This document shows, piece after piece, positions 25,022 through 33,569 of a DNA stretch of 59,921 bases. The DNA lies in NCBI RefSeq assembly GCF_014212125.1, contig NZ_JACJVP010000058.1, forward strand, positions 1 through 59,921, given 5' to 3'. A program made the position numbers and the translations under genes. The first letter of the stretch is position 1; each line of letters opens with the position of its first letter. The stretch is from Cohnella nanjingensis. GTDB taxonomy: Bacteria; Bacillota; Bacilli; Paenibacillales; Paenibacillaceae. Under the pieces are notes generated by a model that saw only the letters and a list, made by a program, of their open reading frames with translations, searched no databases and was not told the DNA's origin.

Positions 25022-25860
25022 TGAGAATCGCTTACTCGCCGTGTCCGAACGACACGTTCGTTTTCCACGCCTGGACGCACGGCCTCATCCCCGGCGCGCC
25101 TGCGCTGGACGTCACGTACGCCGATATCGACATCACGAACGGGCTCGCCCTGAATGCCGACCCCGGCGGTCTCGATATCTTGAAGATCTCCTATGCCGCA
25201 TTGCCTTGGGTGCATCCGGATTACGCCCTGCTGCCATGCGGCGGCGCGCTCGGCCGCGGCTGCGGACCGCTCGTCCTCACCGCCGGCGGCGCCGAAGGAC
25301 CGTCCGCCTTGACCGGCAAACGCGTCGCGGTGCCGAGCGAACGCTCGACCGCTTATCTGCTGTTCCGCCTCTGGGCGGCTCAGAACGTGCCCGGCGGCGT
25401 AGGCGAGATCGTCGTCATGCCGTTCCACGAGATCATGCCGGCGGTACGGGACGGGCGGATCGACGCCGGGCTCGTCATCCACGAAGCCCGCTTCACCTAC
25501 CCCGACTACGGGCTCGCGATGCTCGTCGATCTCGGGAACTGGTGGGAATCCGATACCGGCCTTCCGATTCCGCTCGGCGCCATCATCGCGCGGCGGTCGC
25601 TCGGCCTGCATGCCATCGCAGGCTGGATTCGCGCTTCGGTCGCCTACGCCTGGGACCATCCCGAAGCCTCCCGCGCTTACGTGATGGAGCACGCCCAAGA
25701 GCTGTCGCCGGAGGTGGCGCAAGCGCACATCGACTTGTACGTGAACCCCTTCACCGCGAATCTCGGCGAGGACGGCTACGCGGCGATCGACGCGCTGCTG
25801 AACCGTGCGGCGGAGGAAGGCCTCGTGCCGAAGATCGACTTGGCCGCCTTGCGGCTATAG
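25018..25860 (+). CDS. mqnD: 1,4-dihydroxy-6-naphthoate synthase MqnD
   Basis: The 280-residue protein is a periplasmic-binding-protein-like enzyme that converts cyclic dehypoxanthine futalosine to 1,4-dihydroxy-6-naphthoate. The N-terminal IAYSPCPNDTFVFHAWTHG block, the LDILKISYAALP segment, and the AGLVIHEARFTYPDYGL block with the catalytic-site His are family hallmarks. It is coupled to mqnB and followed by a terminator. The other pathway genes (mqnA, mqnC, mqnE) are not in this window. Confidence 0.95.
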   Translation: MMRIAYSPCPNDTFVFHAWTHGLIPGAPALDVTYADIDITNGLALNADPGGLDILKISYAALPWVHPDYALLPCGGALGRGCGPLVLTAGGAEGPSALTGKRVAVPSERSTAYLLFRLWAAQNVPGGVGEIVVMPFHEIMPAVRDGRIDAGLVIHEARFTYPDYGLAMLVDLGNWWESDTGLPIPLGAIIARRSLGLHAIAGWIRASVAYAWDHPEASRAYVMEHAQELSPEVAQAHIDLYVNPFTANLGEDGYAAIDALLNRAAEEGLVPKIDLAALRL

Positions 25861-25890
25861 CTTGCGAAGCGCTTGGATCGGACGCACGGG

Positions 25891-25918
25891 CGGAGCCGTA
25901 TAGACGGCTCCGTCTTTT
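25891..25918 (+). terminator. Terminator of mqnBD
   Basis: CGGAGCCGT (25891-25899) pairs with ACGGCTCCG (25904-25912), followed by TCTTTT, about 30 bp after the mqnD stop codon. Confidence 0.88.
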
Positions 25919-26105
25919 GGTATTCCGTCTCCAAATTTCGGCAATACGCACCGGTTCACCCCTCTGCGGCCAAAATGAACAAACGCCGCCCTAGCGCGCC
26001 GCTGTGGTGTCTTATGCTTGGCCTATTTTCTACTGGCTGCGTCTTCGGAGACATCCTCCTGAGACGCTCTGCCGCCATAAAGCAAATCTGCTTTAATAGA
26101 CCCTC

Positions 26106-26135
26106 TTGCACAAACGCATCATTCAGGCATACAAT
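26106..26135 (+). promoter_or_regulatory. Promoter of the T-box leader and DAHP synthase gene
   Basis: TTGCAC (26106-26111) and TACAAT (26130-26135) are separated by 18 bases, a good sigma-A type promoter. It lies just before the T-box leader. Confidence 0.7.
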
Positions 26136-26141
26136 ACGTAC

Positions 26142-26434
26142 AAGCGAAAGATGCATAGCGTACAAGCGATGAAGGAAAGAGTAAGCGGAATAGCGCTGCA
26201 GACAGGGAAGGGCCGCCACCGATTGAGAGCGCCCGGGCAGACACGCCGCCGAAGTTCATTCCGGAGCTAGCGCCTGAACGATGACGGGGACCTCCCCGGC
26301 TTCCGGTAGGGTGGCCCGTACTCCCTGCGTTAAAGGGATCAAGTGAGAACTGTGCCGGCTGCCTTCATCGGCGCGCGCTGTTCTAATTAGGGTGGTACCA
26401 CGACTCCTCGTCCCTTTGCGGCGGGGAGTTTTTT
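26142..26434 (+). ncRNA. T-box leader, probably tRNA-Phe responsive
   Basis: The conserved T-box sequence AGGGTGGTACCACG is at 26389-26402, followed by a terminator hairpin (26403-26434) that ends in six T residues. Upstream is the stem I segment GATGAAGGAAAGAGTA. In the expected specifier position the sequence is GAAGTTCATT, so the specifier codon reads TTC (26255-26257), for phenylalanine. The T-box bulge UGGU pairs with an A73 discriminator, which also fits tRNA-Phe. Uncharged tRNA should favour antitermination and expression of the DAHP synthase gene. The specifier assignment needs a structural model. Confidence 0.92.
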
Positions 26435-26487
26435 GCGTTCGCGGAGCAAGATCCAGACTAACAAACGGTTCGAAGGAGAGATCACGA

Positions 26488-27471
26488 ATGAGTCAAGTCG
26501 GCGTGGAAAGAAACAAAGAACGGCTGCGGGAGATCGACCGCCTGCTGCTGTCGCTATGGACGGAACGGACGGAAGTCGTCCGCGAAACGGGGGATGACGA
26601 GGCGTTTCGGCTGCGGTTCAAGCAGCTCATTCTGGACGCGCCGGAGCCTTCGGCCGCGAAGAAAAAGCCGCTGCTCGTCAGCCGGCAGTCGCGGCAGGCC
26701 GATACGGTCATCCCGCTCGGCGACGTCGCCGTCGGCGGTGGGCGGCCGTTCGTGGTCGCGGGTCCCTGCTCGGTGGAGAGCTACGCGCAGGTACGGGCGG
26801 TGGCCGCCGCGCTGAAGAATGCGGGCGTCTCGGTCATGCGCGGAGGCGCGTTCAAACCCCGGACCTCGCCTTACGAGTTCCAGGGACTCGGCATCGAAGG
26901 GCTGCGGATCTTGAAAGAGGTCGCCGACGAATTCGGGTTGAAGACGATCAGCGAGATCGTCGATCCGGCGCATCTGGAACTGGCTTGCGACTATGTGGAC
27001 GTCATTCAGATCGGCGCCCGCAACATGCATAACTTCGAGCTGCTTAAGGCCGCCGGCCGCGTCGGCAAGCCGATTCTCCTCAAACGGGGACTGTCGGCGA
27101 CGATCGACGAGTTCCTGCATGCGGCGGAATACGTCGTCTCGAGCGGCAACGGGGACGTCATGCTGATCGAGCGCGGCATCCGAACGTACGAGAAGGCCAC
27201 GCGCAATACGCTCGACATCTCCGCCGTGCCGATCTTGAAGCAGGAGAGCCATCTGCCCGTGCTCGTCGACGTAACCCACTCCACCGGACGCAAGAGCATC
27301 ATGGCGCCCTGCGCCAAAGCCGCGCTCGCGGCAGGCGCCGACGGCGTCATGGTCGAAGTGCATCCGGAGCCGGCCAAGGCGCTGTCCGACGCGGCGCAGC
27401 AGCTTGATATTCCGGAGTTCCATCGGTTTTACGAGGAGCTGCTCGGCTCCGGCCTGCTTGCCGCGCGTTAA
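26488..27471 (+). CDS. aroF: 3-deoxy-7-phosphoheptulonate (DAHP) synthase with vestigial N-terminal domain
   Basis: The 327-residue enzyme condenses phosphoenolpyruvate and erythrose 4-phosphate as the first step of the shikimate pathway. The DAHP synthase I/KDSA-type core starts near residue 80, with VVAGPCSVESY, RGGAFKPRTSPYEFQG, QIGARNMHNFELL, ILLKRG and DVTHSTGRK. The first 60 residues resemble a shortened AroQ chorismate-mutase domain, as in Bacillus AroA, but the middle and last helices are missing. Loss of mutase activity is inferred. The ATG follows GAAGGAGAG. Expression is controlled by the T-box leader. Confidence 0.94.
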   Translation: MSQVGVERNKERLREIDRLLLSLWTERTEVVRETGDDEAFRLRFKQLILDAPEPSAAKKKPLLVSRQSRQADTVIPLGDVAVGGGRPFVVAGPCSVESYAQVRAVAAALKNAGVSVMRGGAFKPRTSPYEFQGLGIEGLRILKEVADEFGLKTISEIVDPAHLELACDYVDVIQIGARNMHNFELLKAAGRVGKPILLKRGLSATIDEFLHAAEYVVSSGNGDVMLIERGIRTYEKATRNTLDISAVPILKQESHLPVLVDVTHSTGRKSIMAPCAKAALAAGADGVMVEVHPEPAKALSDAAQQLDIPEFHRFYEELLGSGLLAAR

Positions 27472-27538
27472 GCCGATTGCCCAAGACGAGACGCAAGGAT
27501 GGCCTGGCAGAGGGGAGCTCGACTGGCAGTGCTTGACT

Positions 27539-27569
27539 GGAAATAAGCCGCATTTTGCGGCTTATTTCC
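27539..27569. terminator. Perfect 14-bp hairpin after the DAHP synthase gene
   Basis: GGAAATAAGCCGCA (27539-27552) and TGCGGCTTATTTCC (27556-27569) are exactly complementary around TTT. There is no U-run after it, so it may be a terminator, a 3' stabiliser or a repeat. It lies at a convergent gene junction. Confidence 0.55.
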
Positions 27570-27637
27570 GGCCAGGCGACCTAACAGGGCAAAGTTTGAG
27601 CCGGTCATTCGCGCGCTCATGAATGAGCCAGCGCAAA

Positions 27638-27681
27638 CCAAAAAGGACCTCTCCGGCGCTTCAACGCCACGGGAGGACCTT
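27638..27681 (-). terminator. Terminator left behind the truncated hydrolase gene
   Basis: AAGGACCTC and GAGGACCTT arms with an inner GGCG / CGCC stem form a hairpin, and a T-run follows on the minus strand. It lies 14 bp after the relic's stop codon. Confidence 0.65.
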
Positions 27682-27694
27682 CTGCTTGCCGAGA

Positions 27695-27985
27695 TCAATC
27701 TTGCAGCCTGTCGCGCAGCCAATCATTGGCCCGGCGGCCGCTGACCTCGTGCGCGCCCGGAAAGAGGTCGATCGCCAGCCGATCGGCGGCGTTCTCCGCT
27801 GAATAATACTCGGCGATGGACGCTGCCGCGCGACGAAAGCCTTCGCTCGGGAAAATCGGGTCGTGCAGGCCCGATTCCAGGAACAGCGGGCGCGGCGAGA
27901 TCAGCGCGATCAGCTCGGGCGGCTCCGCGAGACGCAGCAGTCCCGGCGTGTAGTTGTCGACGCAGTGCCGGAGTCCGCCTGCCGC
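27695..27985 (-). pseudogene. C-terminal relic of an alpha/beta hydrolase (acetyl-xylan-esterase or dienelactone-hydrolase type)
   Basis: The minus-strand frame ending at 27697-27695 (TGA) encodes about 97 residues. They read GGLRHCVDNYTPGLLRLAEP, then LIALISPRPLFLESGLHDPI, a short FPSEGF stretch and later DLFPGAHEVSGRRANDWL. This is the C-terminal third of a secreted-type alpha/beta hydrolase, including the acid-residue loop and the catalytic His (GAHE). The N-terminal part with the nucleophile is missing, and no start is found. Upstream sequence runs straight into the PatB-like gene's end. The terminator is retained, so a deletion probably removed the 5' end. Confidence 0.75.
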
Positions 27986-28073
27986 ATCGCATCTCCTCCT
28001 CGCGCGGGTTGCCTTCGGTTGCAGGGCTCCGATGCGCCAGCCTTCGGTTCGCTAACGCTAAGCCCTCGCCCGA

Positions 28074-29252
28074 TCAGCCGCCATTAGCGCTGCCGAGCGC
28101 CGCGGCAATCCGCCTCAGCCCTTCTTCCACCCGTGCGCGGCGCGAAGCGAGGTTGATCCGGATGAAGCCCTCGCCCTCCCCGACGAAGATCGAACCGTCG
28201 CTGACGGCCACCTTCGCTTCCTGGACGAGCAGCGTCTTCAAGGACTTGGCCGGAATGCCGAACGGCCGCAGATCCACCCATAGCAGATAGGTCGCCTCCG
28301 GAACGACGCATCGCGCCTGCGGCAGATGCTCCGCGAGGTATTCGACCGCAAAACGGGCATTCCCGCGGAGATAGTCCAGACATTGCGCCAGCCATTCCTG
28401 CCCTTCCCGATAGGCGGCCTCCATCGCGGCTGCGGACAGCGGATTCGGCTCCTTCTTGCCCAAGGCTTTGTCGAAGACGGTACGCAGCCGGTCGTCCGGC
28501 ACGATGGCGAATGCCGATTGGAGGCCTGCGATGTTGAACGTCTTGCTGGGCGCGAGGCACACGACGGTCCGCTCCGCCATCCGCGGATCGGCCAACACGA
28601 GCGGACAGTGCTTGCCCGTGAGGACGAGGTCCGCATGAATCTCGTCCGAGACGACGGTGACGTCGAAGCGGACGCACAGCTCCGCGAGCCCAGCGAGCTC
28701 TTCCTTCGTCCAGACCCGGCCGACCGGATTGTGGGGACTGCACAGGATGAGCAGCCTCGCTCCCGTCTCCCGGAGTTTCCTTTCCAAATCCGCCAAGTCC
28801 ATCTCATACTTGCCGTTAGCCGGATTTTGCTTCAGCGGGTTATGGACGGCCTCTCTCCCCAGGGCGGAGACGACCGAGCCGAACGGCCCGTACACCGGCG
28901 GCTGTACGATCACGCGGTCGCCCGGCGCCGTAAAGGCACGGACGGACGCTTCCAGCAGCGCGATCACGCCCGGCGCGAAACGAATCCAATCCGTCTCGAT
29001 CGCCCAGCCGTGGCGTTCGGACAGCCAAGACGCCACTGCTTCCAGCGTCGATTCCGGCATCGCGGTATACATGAAGAGCCCGGCTTCCGCTCGTTTTATC
29101 AGCGCGTCTATCACCGGTTTGGGCGCTTGGAAGTCCATATCGGCGATCCACAGGGGGAGCAGATCTTCCCCGCCGAAGAGGGCGTCGGCTTCTCCCCACT
29201 TGATCGTATCCTGCACGTTTCCGGTTACATCTTCGTCGAAATTGTATTTCAT
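28074..29252 (-). CDS. PLP-dependent aminotransferase / C-S lyase, MalY/PatB family
   Basis: The 392-residue fold-type I enzyme resembles PatB and MalY, which cleave cystathionine or other S-substituted cysteines. Visible features are the GNVQDTIKWGE start, PLWIADMDF, SPHNPVGRVW, SDEIHADLVL with the PLP-binding Asp, the Lys in APSKTFNIAGL, and a C-terminal RINLASRR with the carboxylate-binding Arg. The ATG at 29252 follows AGGAGGT. In-frame codons further upstream have no site. It stands alone with no regulator nearby. Whether it works mainly as lyase or aminotransferase cannot be said from sequence. Confidence 0.9.
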   Translation of the reverse strand: MKYNFDEDVTGNVQDTIKWGEADALFGGEDLLPLWIADMDFQAPKPVIDALIKRAEAGLFMYTAMPESTLEAVASWLSERHGWAIETDWIRFAPGVIALLEASVRAFTAPGDRVIVQPPVYGPFGSVVSALGREAVHNPLKQNPANGKYEMDLADLERKLRETGARLLILCSPHNPVGRVWTKEELAGLAELCVRFDVTVVSDEIHADLVLTGKHCPLVLADPRMAERTVVCLAPSKTFNIAGLQSAFAIVPDDRLRTVFDKALGKKEPNPLSAAAMEAAYREGQEWLAQCLDYLRGNARFAVEYLAEHLPQARCVVPEATYLLWVDLRPFGIPAKSLKTLLVQEAKVAVSDGSIFVGEGEGFIRINLASRRARVEEGLRRIAAALGSANGG

Positions 29253-29412
29253 GATGGCGACCTCCTGCGACATGCTCTCGTTTGGCTCCATCATAGCTTC
29301 TTATGAAGCTTTCCACAAGGTTGAACGATACCTGCTGCTGCGGTGTGAGGCTCGGCCGGTCCTTAACCGGATCGGAGAGTCTCCGGATCGGAACACTACG
29401 CGTATGCCCCGC

Positions 29413-29453
29413 AAAAAAACGGCTTCCGGAGCGCTCTTGGCACCGGAAGCCGT
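29413..29453 (-). terminator. Terminator of the metallophosphoesterase gene
   Basis: ACGGCTTCCGG and CCGGAAGCCGT form a perfect 11-bp stem, followed by seven T residues on the minus strand, 11 bp after the stop codon. Confidence 0.92.
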
Positions 29454-29464
29454 ACTTCTCCCCC

Positions 29465-30301
29465 TCATATGGCGACGTCGATATCGATGACCCCCAGCGC
29501 CCGGGACACCTCGCGGTAGGTATCCTGCGAATGCCGCCATTCCCGCCGGTAGCCGAGACAGCTGCTGATCAGCTCGGTCCCGTTCAAGCTTACCTGTTTC
29601 CGGTAGTGAACGTGTCCGGAGATCGCGCAGGGAATCGAATGGCCGTATTCCCGAATCAAGTCCCCGTACAGGCGGCTCCCGAGAAAGGCGTTGAAATAAT
29701 CCCAGTCCTTGCGCGATTCGGGAATGGTGAGCGACGCATCCGGTACGACGTGCGTGACGAAGATGATATGCCGGTCTTCATACGCAGCTAGCTGCGTCTC
29801 CAGCTTGTCGCGGAAATAACGGGCCATGTCCGCGGGCGAACGGTCCCAGCGCACGTAGCGCTTGTCCTTCCACATCCGGCCGCCCAGCTCCATCTGCAGG
29901 AAGTCGGCTTCGGCATATCGGTCCGCGTTGCCGAAGGAGAAGTCGAACCAGCCCGCATCCCCGATGACGACCCAACGGTCGCCAAGGAGGTAAGGCGCGG
30001 ACGCCAAATTATGCCGGAACTGCAGCAAAGCCTCGTATGCGGTCCAGGCGTCTTCGTCCGGACGCGCGACGTTCCACAAATCGTGGTTGCCCGGCACGAA
30101 CAGGCAGGGCACGCCTGCCTTCCGTTCGATCTCCTCTAGCACGCGCAACGTCACGCGATGGTCGTCCGAGACGTCTCCGGCCACGATGAGCAGCTCCGCC
30201 TCCCGCTCTCTTGCGGACCTCGCAAGGGCCTCCTGGACGGACATTTGGCCCGGCGCGTTGTTCTTGTCTACGTGCAAATCCGATAGAATCCCAATCTTCA
30301 C
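29465..30301 (-). CDS. Calcineurin-like metallophosphoesterase
   Basis: The 278-residue protein has all five metallophosphoesterase motifs: SDLHVDK at the N terminus, AGDVSDDHR, PGNHDLWN, a THVVPDA histidine, and SGHVHYRK. The di-metal site should be intact. It has no signal peptide and is cytoplasmic. The substrate could be a phosphodiester or a nucleotide, but the family does not tell. The start is a GTG preceded by AGGTGG. It is a single-gene unit with a strong terminator. Confidence 0.9.
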   Translation of the reverse strand: MKIGILSDLHVDKNNAPGQMSVQEALARSAREREAELLIVAGDVSDDHRVTLRVLEEIERKAGVPCLFVPGNHDLWNVARPDEDAWTAYEALLQFRHNLASAPYLLGDRWVVIGDAGWFDFSFGNADRYAEADFLQMELGGRMWKDKRYVRWDRSPADMARYFRDKLETQLAAYEDRHIIFVTHVVPDASLTIPESRKDWDYFNAFLGSRLYGDLIREYGHSIPCAISGHVHYRKQVSLNGTELISSCLGYRREWRHSQDTYREVSRALGVIDIDVAI

Positions 30302-30360
30302 CGCATACCACCTGCCTGACGGGTTGGCTAGAATTCGCCCTTTGCCTCATTATAAACGTG

Positions 30361-30483
30361 TCATAAGGCTCGTTCCAAGCCACCCGCGCGAATCTTCAAG
30401 ACGAATCGGTCCAGCAAGTCCTTCAGGCTCAGAATCCGGGACTGAACGGATACGTCCAGCGCGGACATCGGCTCATCGAGGAT
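30361..30483 (-). pseudogene. Relic of an oligopeptide-type ABC transporter ATP-binding protein
   Basis: The minus strand encodes ILDEPMSALDVSVQSRILSL followed by KDLLDRF. This is the Walker B, D-loop and following helix of an OppD/DppD-like ATPase. About 40 codons are open before a TGA at 30363-30361. Sequence on either side shows no Walker A, signature motif or H-loop. It is far too short for a gene and lies between the phosphoesterase and chrA. Confidence 0.7.
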
Positions 30484-30525
30484 CCGGAAGCGACAGCTGC
30501 TGCAGAAGCGACCTCGCGAGGCCCC

Positions 30526-31767
30526 TCACATCAGCCGCTCCATCCCCCAGCCCGCAAGCGCGCCGGCGACGACGACCGCCCACGGGGGCAGCCGCCAATA
30601 GGCTAGCATCGCATACAATGCAGCCACTGCGATGAAGTCGCCCGCGGACGCGACGGCCGTAGTCCAGATCGGGTCGTACCCCGCCGCGAGCAGCAGGCCG
30701 ACGACCGCCGCGTTCGCGCCGGCGAAGGCTCCCTGCAGACCGGGAAACGCGCGGAAAGCCTGCCAGAACGGCAGCGCGCCGGCTGTCAGCAGGAACGCCG
30801 GAAGGAAGATCGCGATGGTCGCGACCGCTGCGCCCAGCATCCCGTCCGACGCGAAGCCCAAGTAGGACGCGAAGGTGAAGAGCGGCCCGGGAACGGCTTG
30901 CGCCGCGCCGTAGCCCGCCAGAAAATCCGCGTCGGACACCCACCCCGGCGTCACGACCTCGCGCTGCAGCAACGGCAGCACGACGTGGCCTCCGCCGAAC
31001 ACGAGGGCGCCGGACCGGTAGAAGCTGTCGAACAGGGCGGCGATTTGTCCTCCGCCCGCTTGGCGAAGCCAAGGCAGCAAGATCAGCAGGCCGGCGAACA
31101 GCAGCAGCAGGAGCGCGCCCGTCCGTCTACCGATCGGCAGGTGGGTCTCGGCCTCCGCTGCCGGGACGGACGGCTCGTTCCGCTTGCGATAGGCGAGCCA
31201 GCCGTAGACGCCGGCTGCGGCGATCGCGGCGACCTGGCTGAGCGGATTGCGCCAGAGGAGCGCTGCGGCGGCCGCCCCGATCGCGACCGTCGCCAGCGCG
31301 CGATCCGATATCCACTTGCGGCCCATGTCGTACACGGCTTGGGCGACGATGGCCACGGCGACCAGCTTCAAGCCGTGCAGCCACCCGGAGGCGGAGGCCG
31401 GTACCTGATCGGCATAAGCCGCGAACGCGATCAGCGCAAGAACGGACGGCAGCGTGAACCCGAGCCATGCCGCGAGCCCGCCCGGCAGCCCGGCGCGCAT
31501 CATGCCCACGCCGATGCCCACCTGGCTGCTGGCCGGTCCCGGCAGGAATTGGCACAGCGCCACCAGATCCGCGTAGCTGCGCTCGGTCAGCCACCGTCTT
31601 TTGCGGACGTACTCTTCCCGGAAATAGCCCAGATGCGCCACCGGTCCGCCGAACGAGGTGAATCCGAGCTTCGAGGCGACCAGCCACACTTCTCCGAGCC
31701 GCCGCCAATAGCCCGGCCGTCTCTCCACCGCCGCAGCGTCTCCTTCGATTTCCTTCTTTTCCGCCAT
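30526..31767 (-). CDS. chrA: Chromate transporter ChrA, two-domain form
   Basis: The 413-residue membrane protein has two CHR domains in tandem. The first (about 20-190) has FTSFGGPVAHLGYFREEYV and LCQFLPGPASSQVGIGVGM. The second (about 220-413) has ALVFGGGHVVLPLLQREVV and AAQAVPGPLFTFASYLG. Around ten to twelve hydrophobic helices are visible. ChrA exports chromate by ion-coupled transport. The ATG at 31767 follows AAGGAG, and an alternative ATG 12 codons upstream lacks a site. It is a single gene without a chrB regulator nearby. Confidence 0.93.
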   Translation of the reverse strand: MAEKKEIEGDAAAVERRPGYWRRLGEVWLVASKLGFTSFGGPVAHLGYFREEYVRKRRWLTERSYADLVALCQFLPGPASSQVGIGVGMMRAGLPGGLAAWLGFTLPSVLALIAFAAYADQVPASASGWLHGLKLVAVAIVAQAVYDMGRKWISDRALATVAIGAAAAALLWRNPLSQVAAIAAAGVYGWLAYRKRNEPSVPAAEAETHLPIGRRTGALLLLLFAGLLILLPWLRQAGGGQIAALFDSFYRSGALVFGGGHVVLPLLQREVVTPGWVSDADFLAGYGAAQAVPGPLFTFASYLGFASDGMLGAAVATIAIFLPAFLLTAGALPFWQAFRAFPGLQGAFAGANAAVVGLLLAAGYDPIWTTAVASAGDFIAVAALYAMLAYWRLPPWAVVVAGALAGWGMERLM

Positions 31768-31945
31768 CCGATGAAGCTCTCCTTCCGTCCACAACCCTCT
31801 CATCCTCTGAATATAGCATGGAAAGGTTAACGGAAGATCATCAAAGTCGAAAAACCGGACGCCAAATCAGCGAGCCAAACTTGGGATACGCAGGCTGGCT
31901 CCGTTATACTAAGTAGATACGATATGGCGAATGGGAGGCCTTCGA

Positions 31946-32965
31946 TTGAAAATCAGCATCTTGGATCAAGCGCCCGTCGCGGCGGGACGAAGCGCCGGAG
32001 ACGCCTTGCGGGAAGCGGCTCTGCTGGCGCAAGCCGGGGACAAGCTCGGCTACGAGCGCTATTGGCTGGCCGAGCACCACGATCTGAATGGACTCGCCTG
32101 CTCCGCGCCCGAAGCGATGCTGGGCTATCTAGGGGCGCAGACCTCGCGGATCCGCCTCGGCGCCGGCGCGATTCTGCTGCCCTACTACCGCCCCTACAAG
32201 GTCGCGGAGACATTCAATCTGCTGGCGGCGCTGTTGCCGGGACGCATCGACCTGGGGATCGCGAGGTCTCCGGGCGGGCCGGCCGAATCGTCGATGGCGT
32301 TGTCCGACAACTTCCTCGAACGGGTTTGGAAGCTGCCCGAAGCGTTCGAAGAGCTGCTGCATTTCCTGGACGGCGACTTCCCGGCCGATCATGCCTACGC
32401 CAAGACCGTCGCCGCACCGACGCCGGACATCCCGCCCGAGCCGTGGGTGCTCGGCACGAGCGTGAAGAGCGCCAAGCTGGCCGCGGAGCAGGGGACCGCT
32501 TACGCCTTCGGACATTTCATGCAGGCAGACAACGCGGCGGAGGCGAGAGAAACGTACTTCCGGCACTTCCGGCCTCGCCCCGAGCGAAGACGCGAAGAAC
32601 CTTACTTCCTGTTAGCCGTATCCGCCTTCTGCGCGGATACGGCGGATCGGGCGCTGGAACTGTCGCTCAGCGCCTACGCCTGGCGATTGCAGGCGGCCGC
32701 GGGAGAACGTGGCGAAGGGCTGCCGTCGGTGGCGGAAGCGAGAAGGGCGTTGGATGGCCAGGACGAGCGGGAGATCCATGCGCGCATCCGGCAGTCTTCG
32801 GCGGTCGGCGATCCCGAGGAGGTGAAGGCGAAGCTGCTCGGATTGCAGACCGACTACGGCGCGGACGAGCTGATGCTCATCTCCTATGCGCATGACTTCG
32901 CCGACCGCGTCCGGTCCTACGAGCTGATCGCAGGGGTGCTGAACGGCGCATCCGGCCGGTCCTGA
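31946..32965 (+). CDS. LLM class flavin-dependent oxidoreductase (luciferase-like)
   Basis: The 339-residue TIM-barrel protein is a single-component member of the bacterial luciferase family, with YWLAEHHDL near residues 40-48, SRIRLGAGAILLPYY, and PGRIDLGIARSPGG. Such proteins use reduced flavin (FMNH2 or F420H2) on unknown substrates. I place the start at the TTG at 31946, which is 7 bases from GGGAGG. The in-frame ATG at 31931 would put that ribosome-binding site inside the gene. It is a monocistronic unit. Confidence 0.9.
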   Translation: MKISILDQAPVAAGRSAGDALREAALLAQAGDKLGYERYWLAEHHDLNGLACSAPEAMLGYLGAQTSRIRLGAGAILLPYYRPYKVAETFNLLAALLPGRIDLGIARSPGGPAESSMALSDNFLERVWKLPEAFEELLHFLDGDFPADHAYAKTVAAPTPDIPPEPWVLGTSVKSAKLAAEQGTAYAFGHFMQADNAAEARETYFRHFRPRPERRREEPYFLLAVSAFCADTADRALELSLSAYAWRLQAAAGERGEGLPSVAEARRALDGQDEREIHARIRQSSAVGDPEEVKAKLLGLQTDYGADELMLISYAHDFADRVRSYELIAGVLNGASGRS

Positions 32966-33247
32966 TGATTATCGATCACGCGCACGCGGCAAAAAGAGGC
33001 TGTCTTCTAAGGTCGTAATGCGACCTAAGAGTCAGCAGCGCGGTTTTAAATACGGCGTAATTGACGTATCAATTGACGACCTATCCACTCCTTGACGGCT
33101 GTCTCGGACGCGTGACAATCCGCGAGGCGGGTGCCGATTGATTTCATTGTGTCTTGGTGCAAATTCGTCGGATGCTGACCGATGGTTCGCCAATGGTGTA
33201 TGCCAATTGGCTTTAATTGCGCTCGGTTCGGGGTCGCTCAGTAATTT

Positions 33248-33427
33248 AGTTGCATTCGTACATCTATTGGGGTCCATTCGGAGGTCTAGAGCGATTTACT
33301 TGTAAAAGTACATCTAATTTAGCGTAAATCTGGCCTAAACACAGAAAACGGCAGATTTAGTTGTACTTTTGCAACTAAATGGCCGTTAAGCAGGCAATAT
33401 AGCAAAATTAGATGTACATTTGCATCT
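33248..33427. repeat. Four-copy hairpin repeat cluster C (50-61-51 spacing)
   Basis: Four 18-bp copies start at 33248, 33298, 33359 and 33410. The last two read AGTTGTACTTTTGCAACT and AGATGTACATTTGCATCT, and the first two are in the opposite orientation. The arms AGTTG/CAACT in one copy become AGATG/CATCT in the next, so pairing is kept. The third copy extends to 9-bp arms (ATTTAGTTG / CAACTAAAT). The core and layout match cluster A at 13067-13247. Confidence 0.88.
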
Positions 33428-33569
33428 AAATCGTTGGATGCGGGAAAGGTGACACGGAAAGCGGATTCCGGCGTTTTCTGCTTCGCGGCTTGTCGAAGGT
33501 AAGCTTGGTGGTCGGATGGCTTGCGCTTGCCCATCATTTGCTGAAGAAGGTAGCAGTGGATCGAAAGCG

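Noticed and set aside
33032..33277. Transposase relic in the intergenic region
   Set aside because: A short frame ends in sequence that looked vaguely IS-like, but no transposase motif or terminal repeats could be confirmed.
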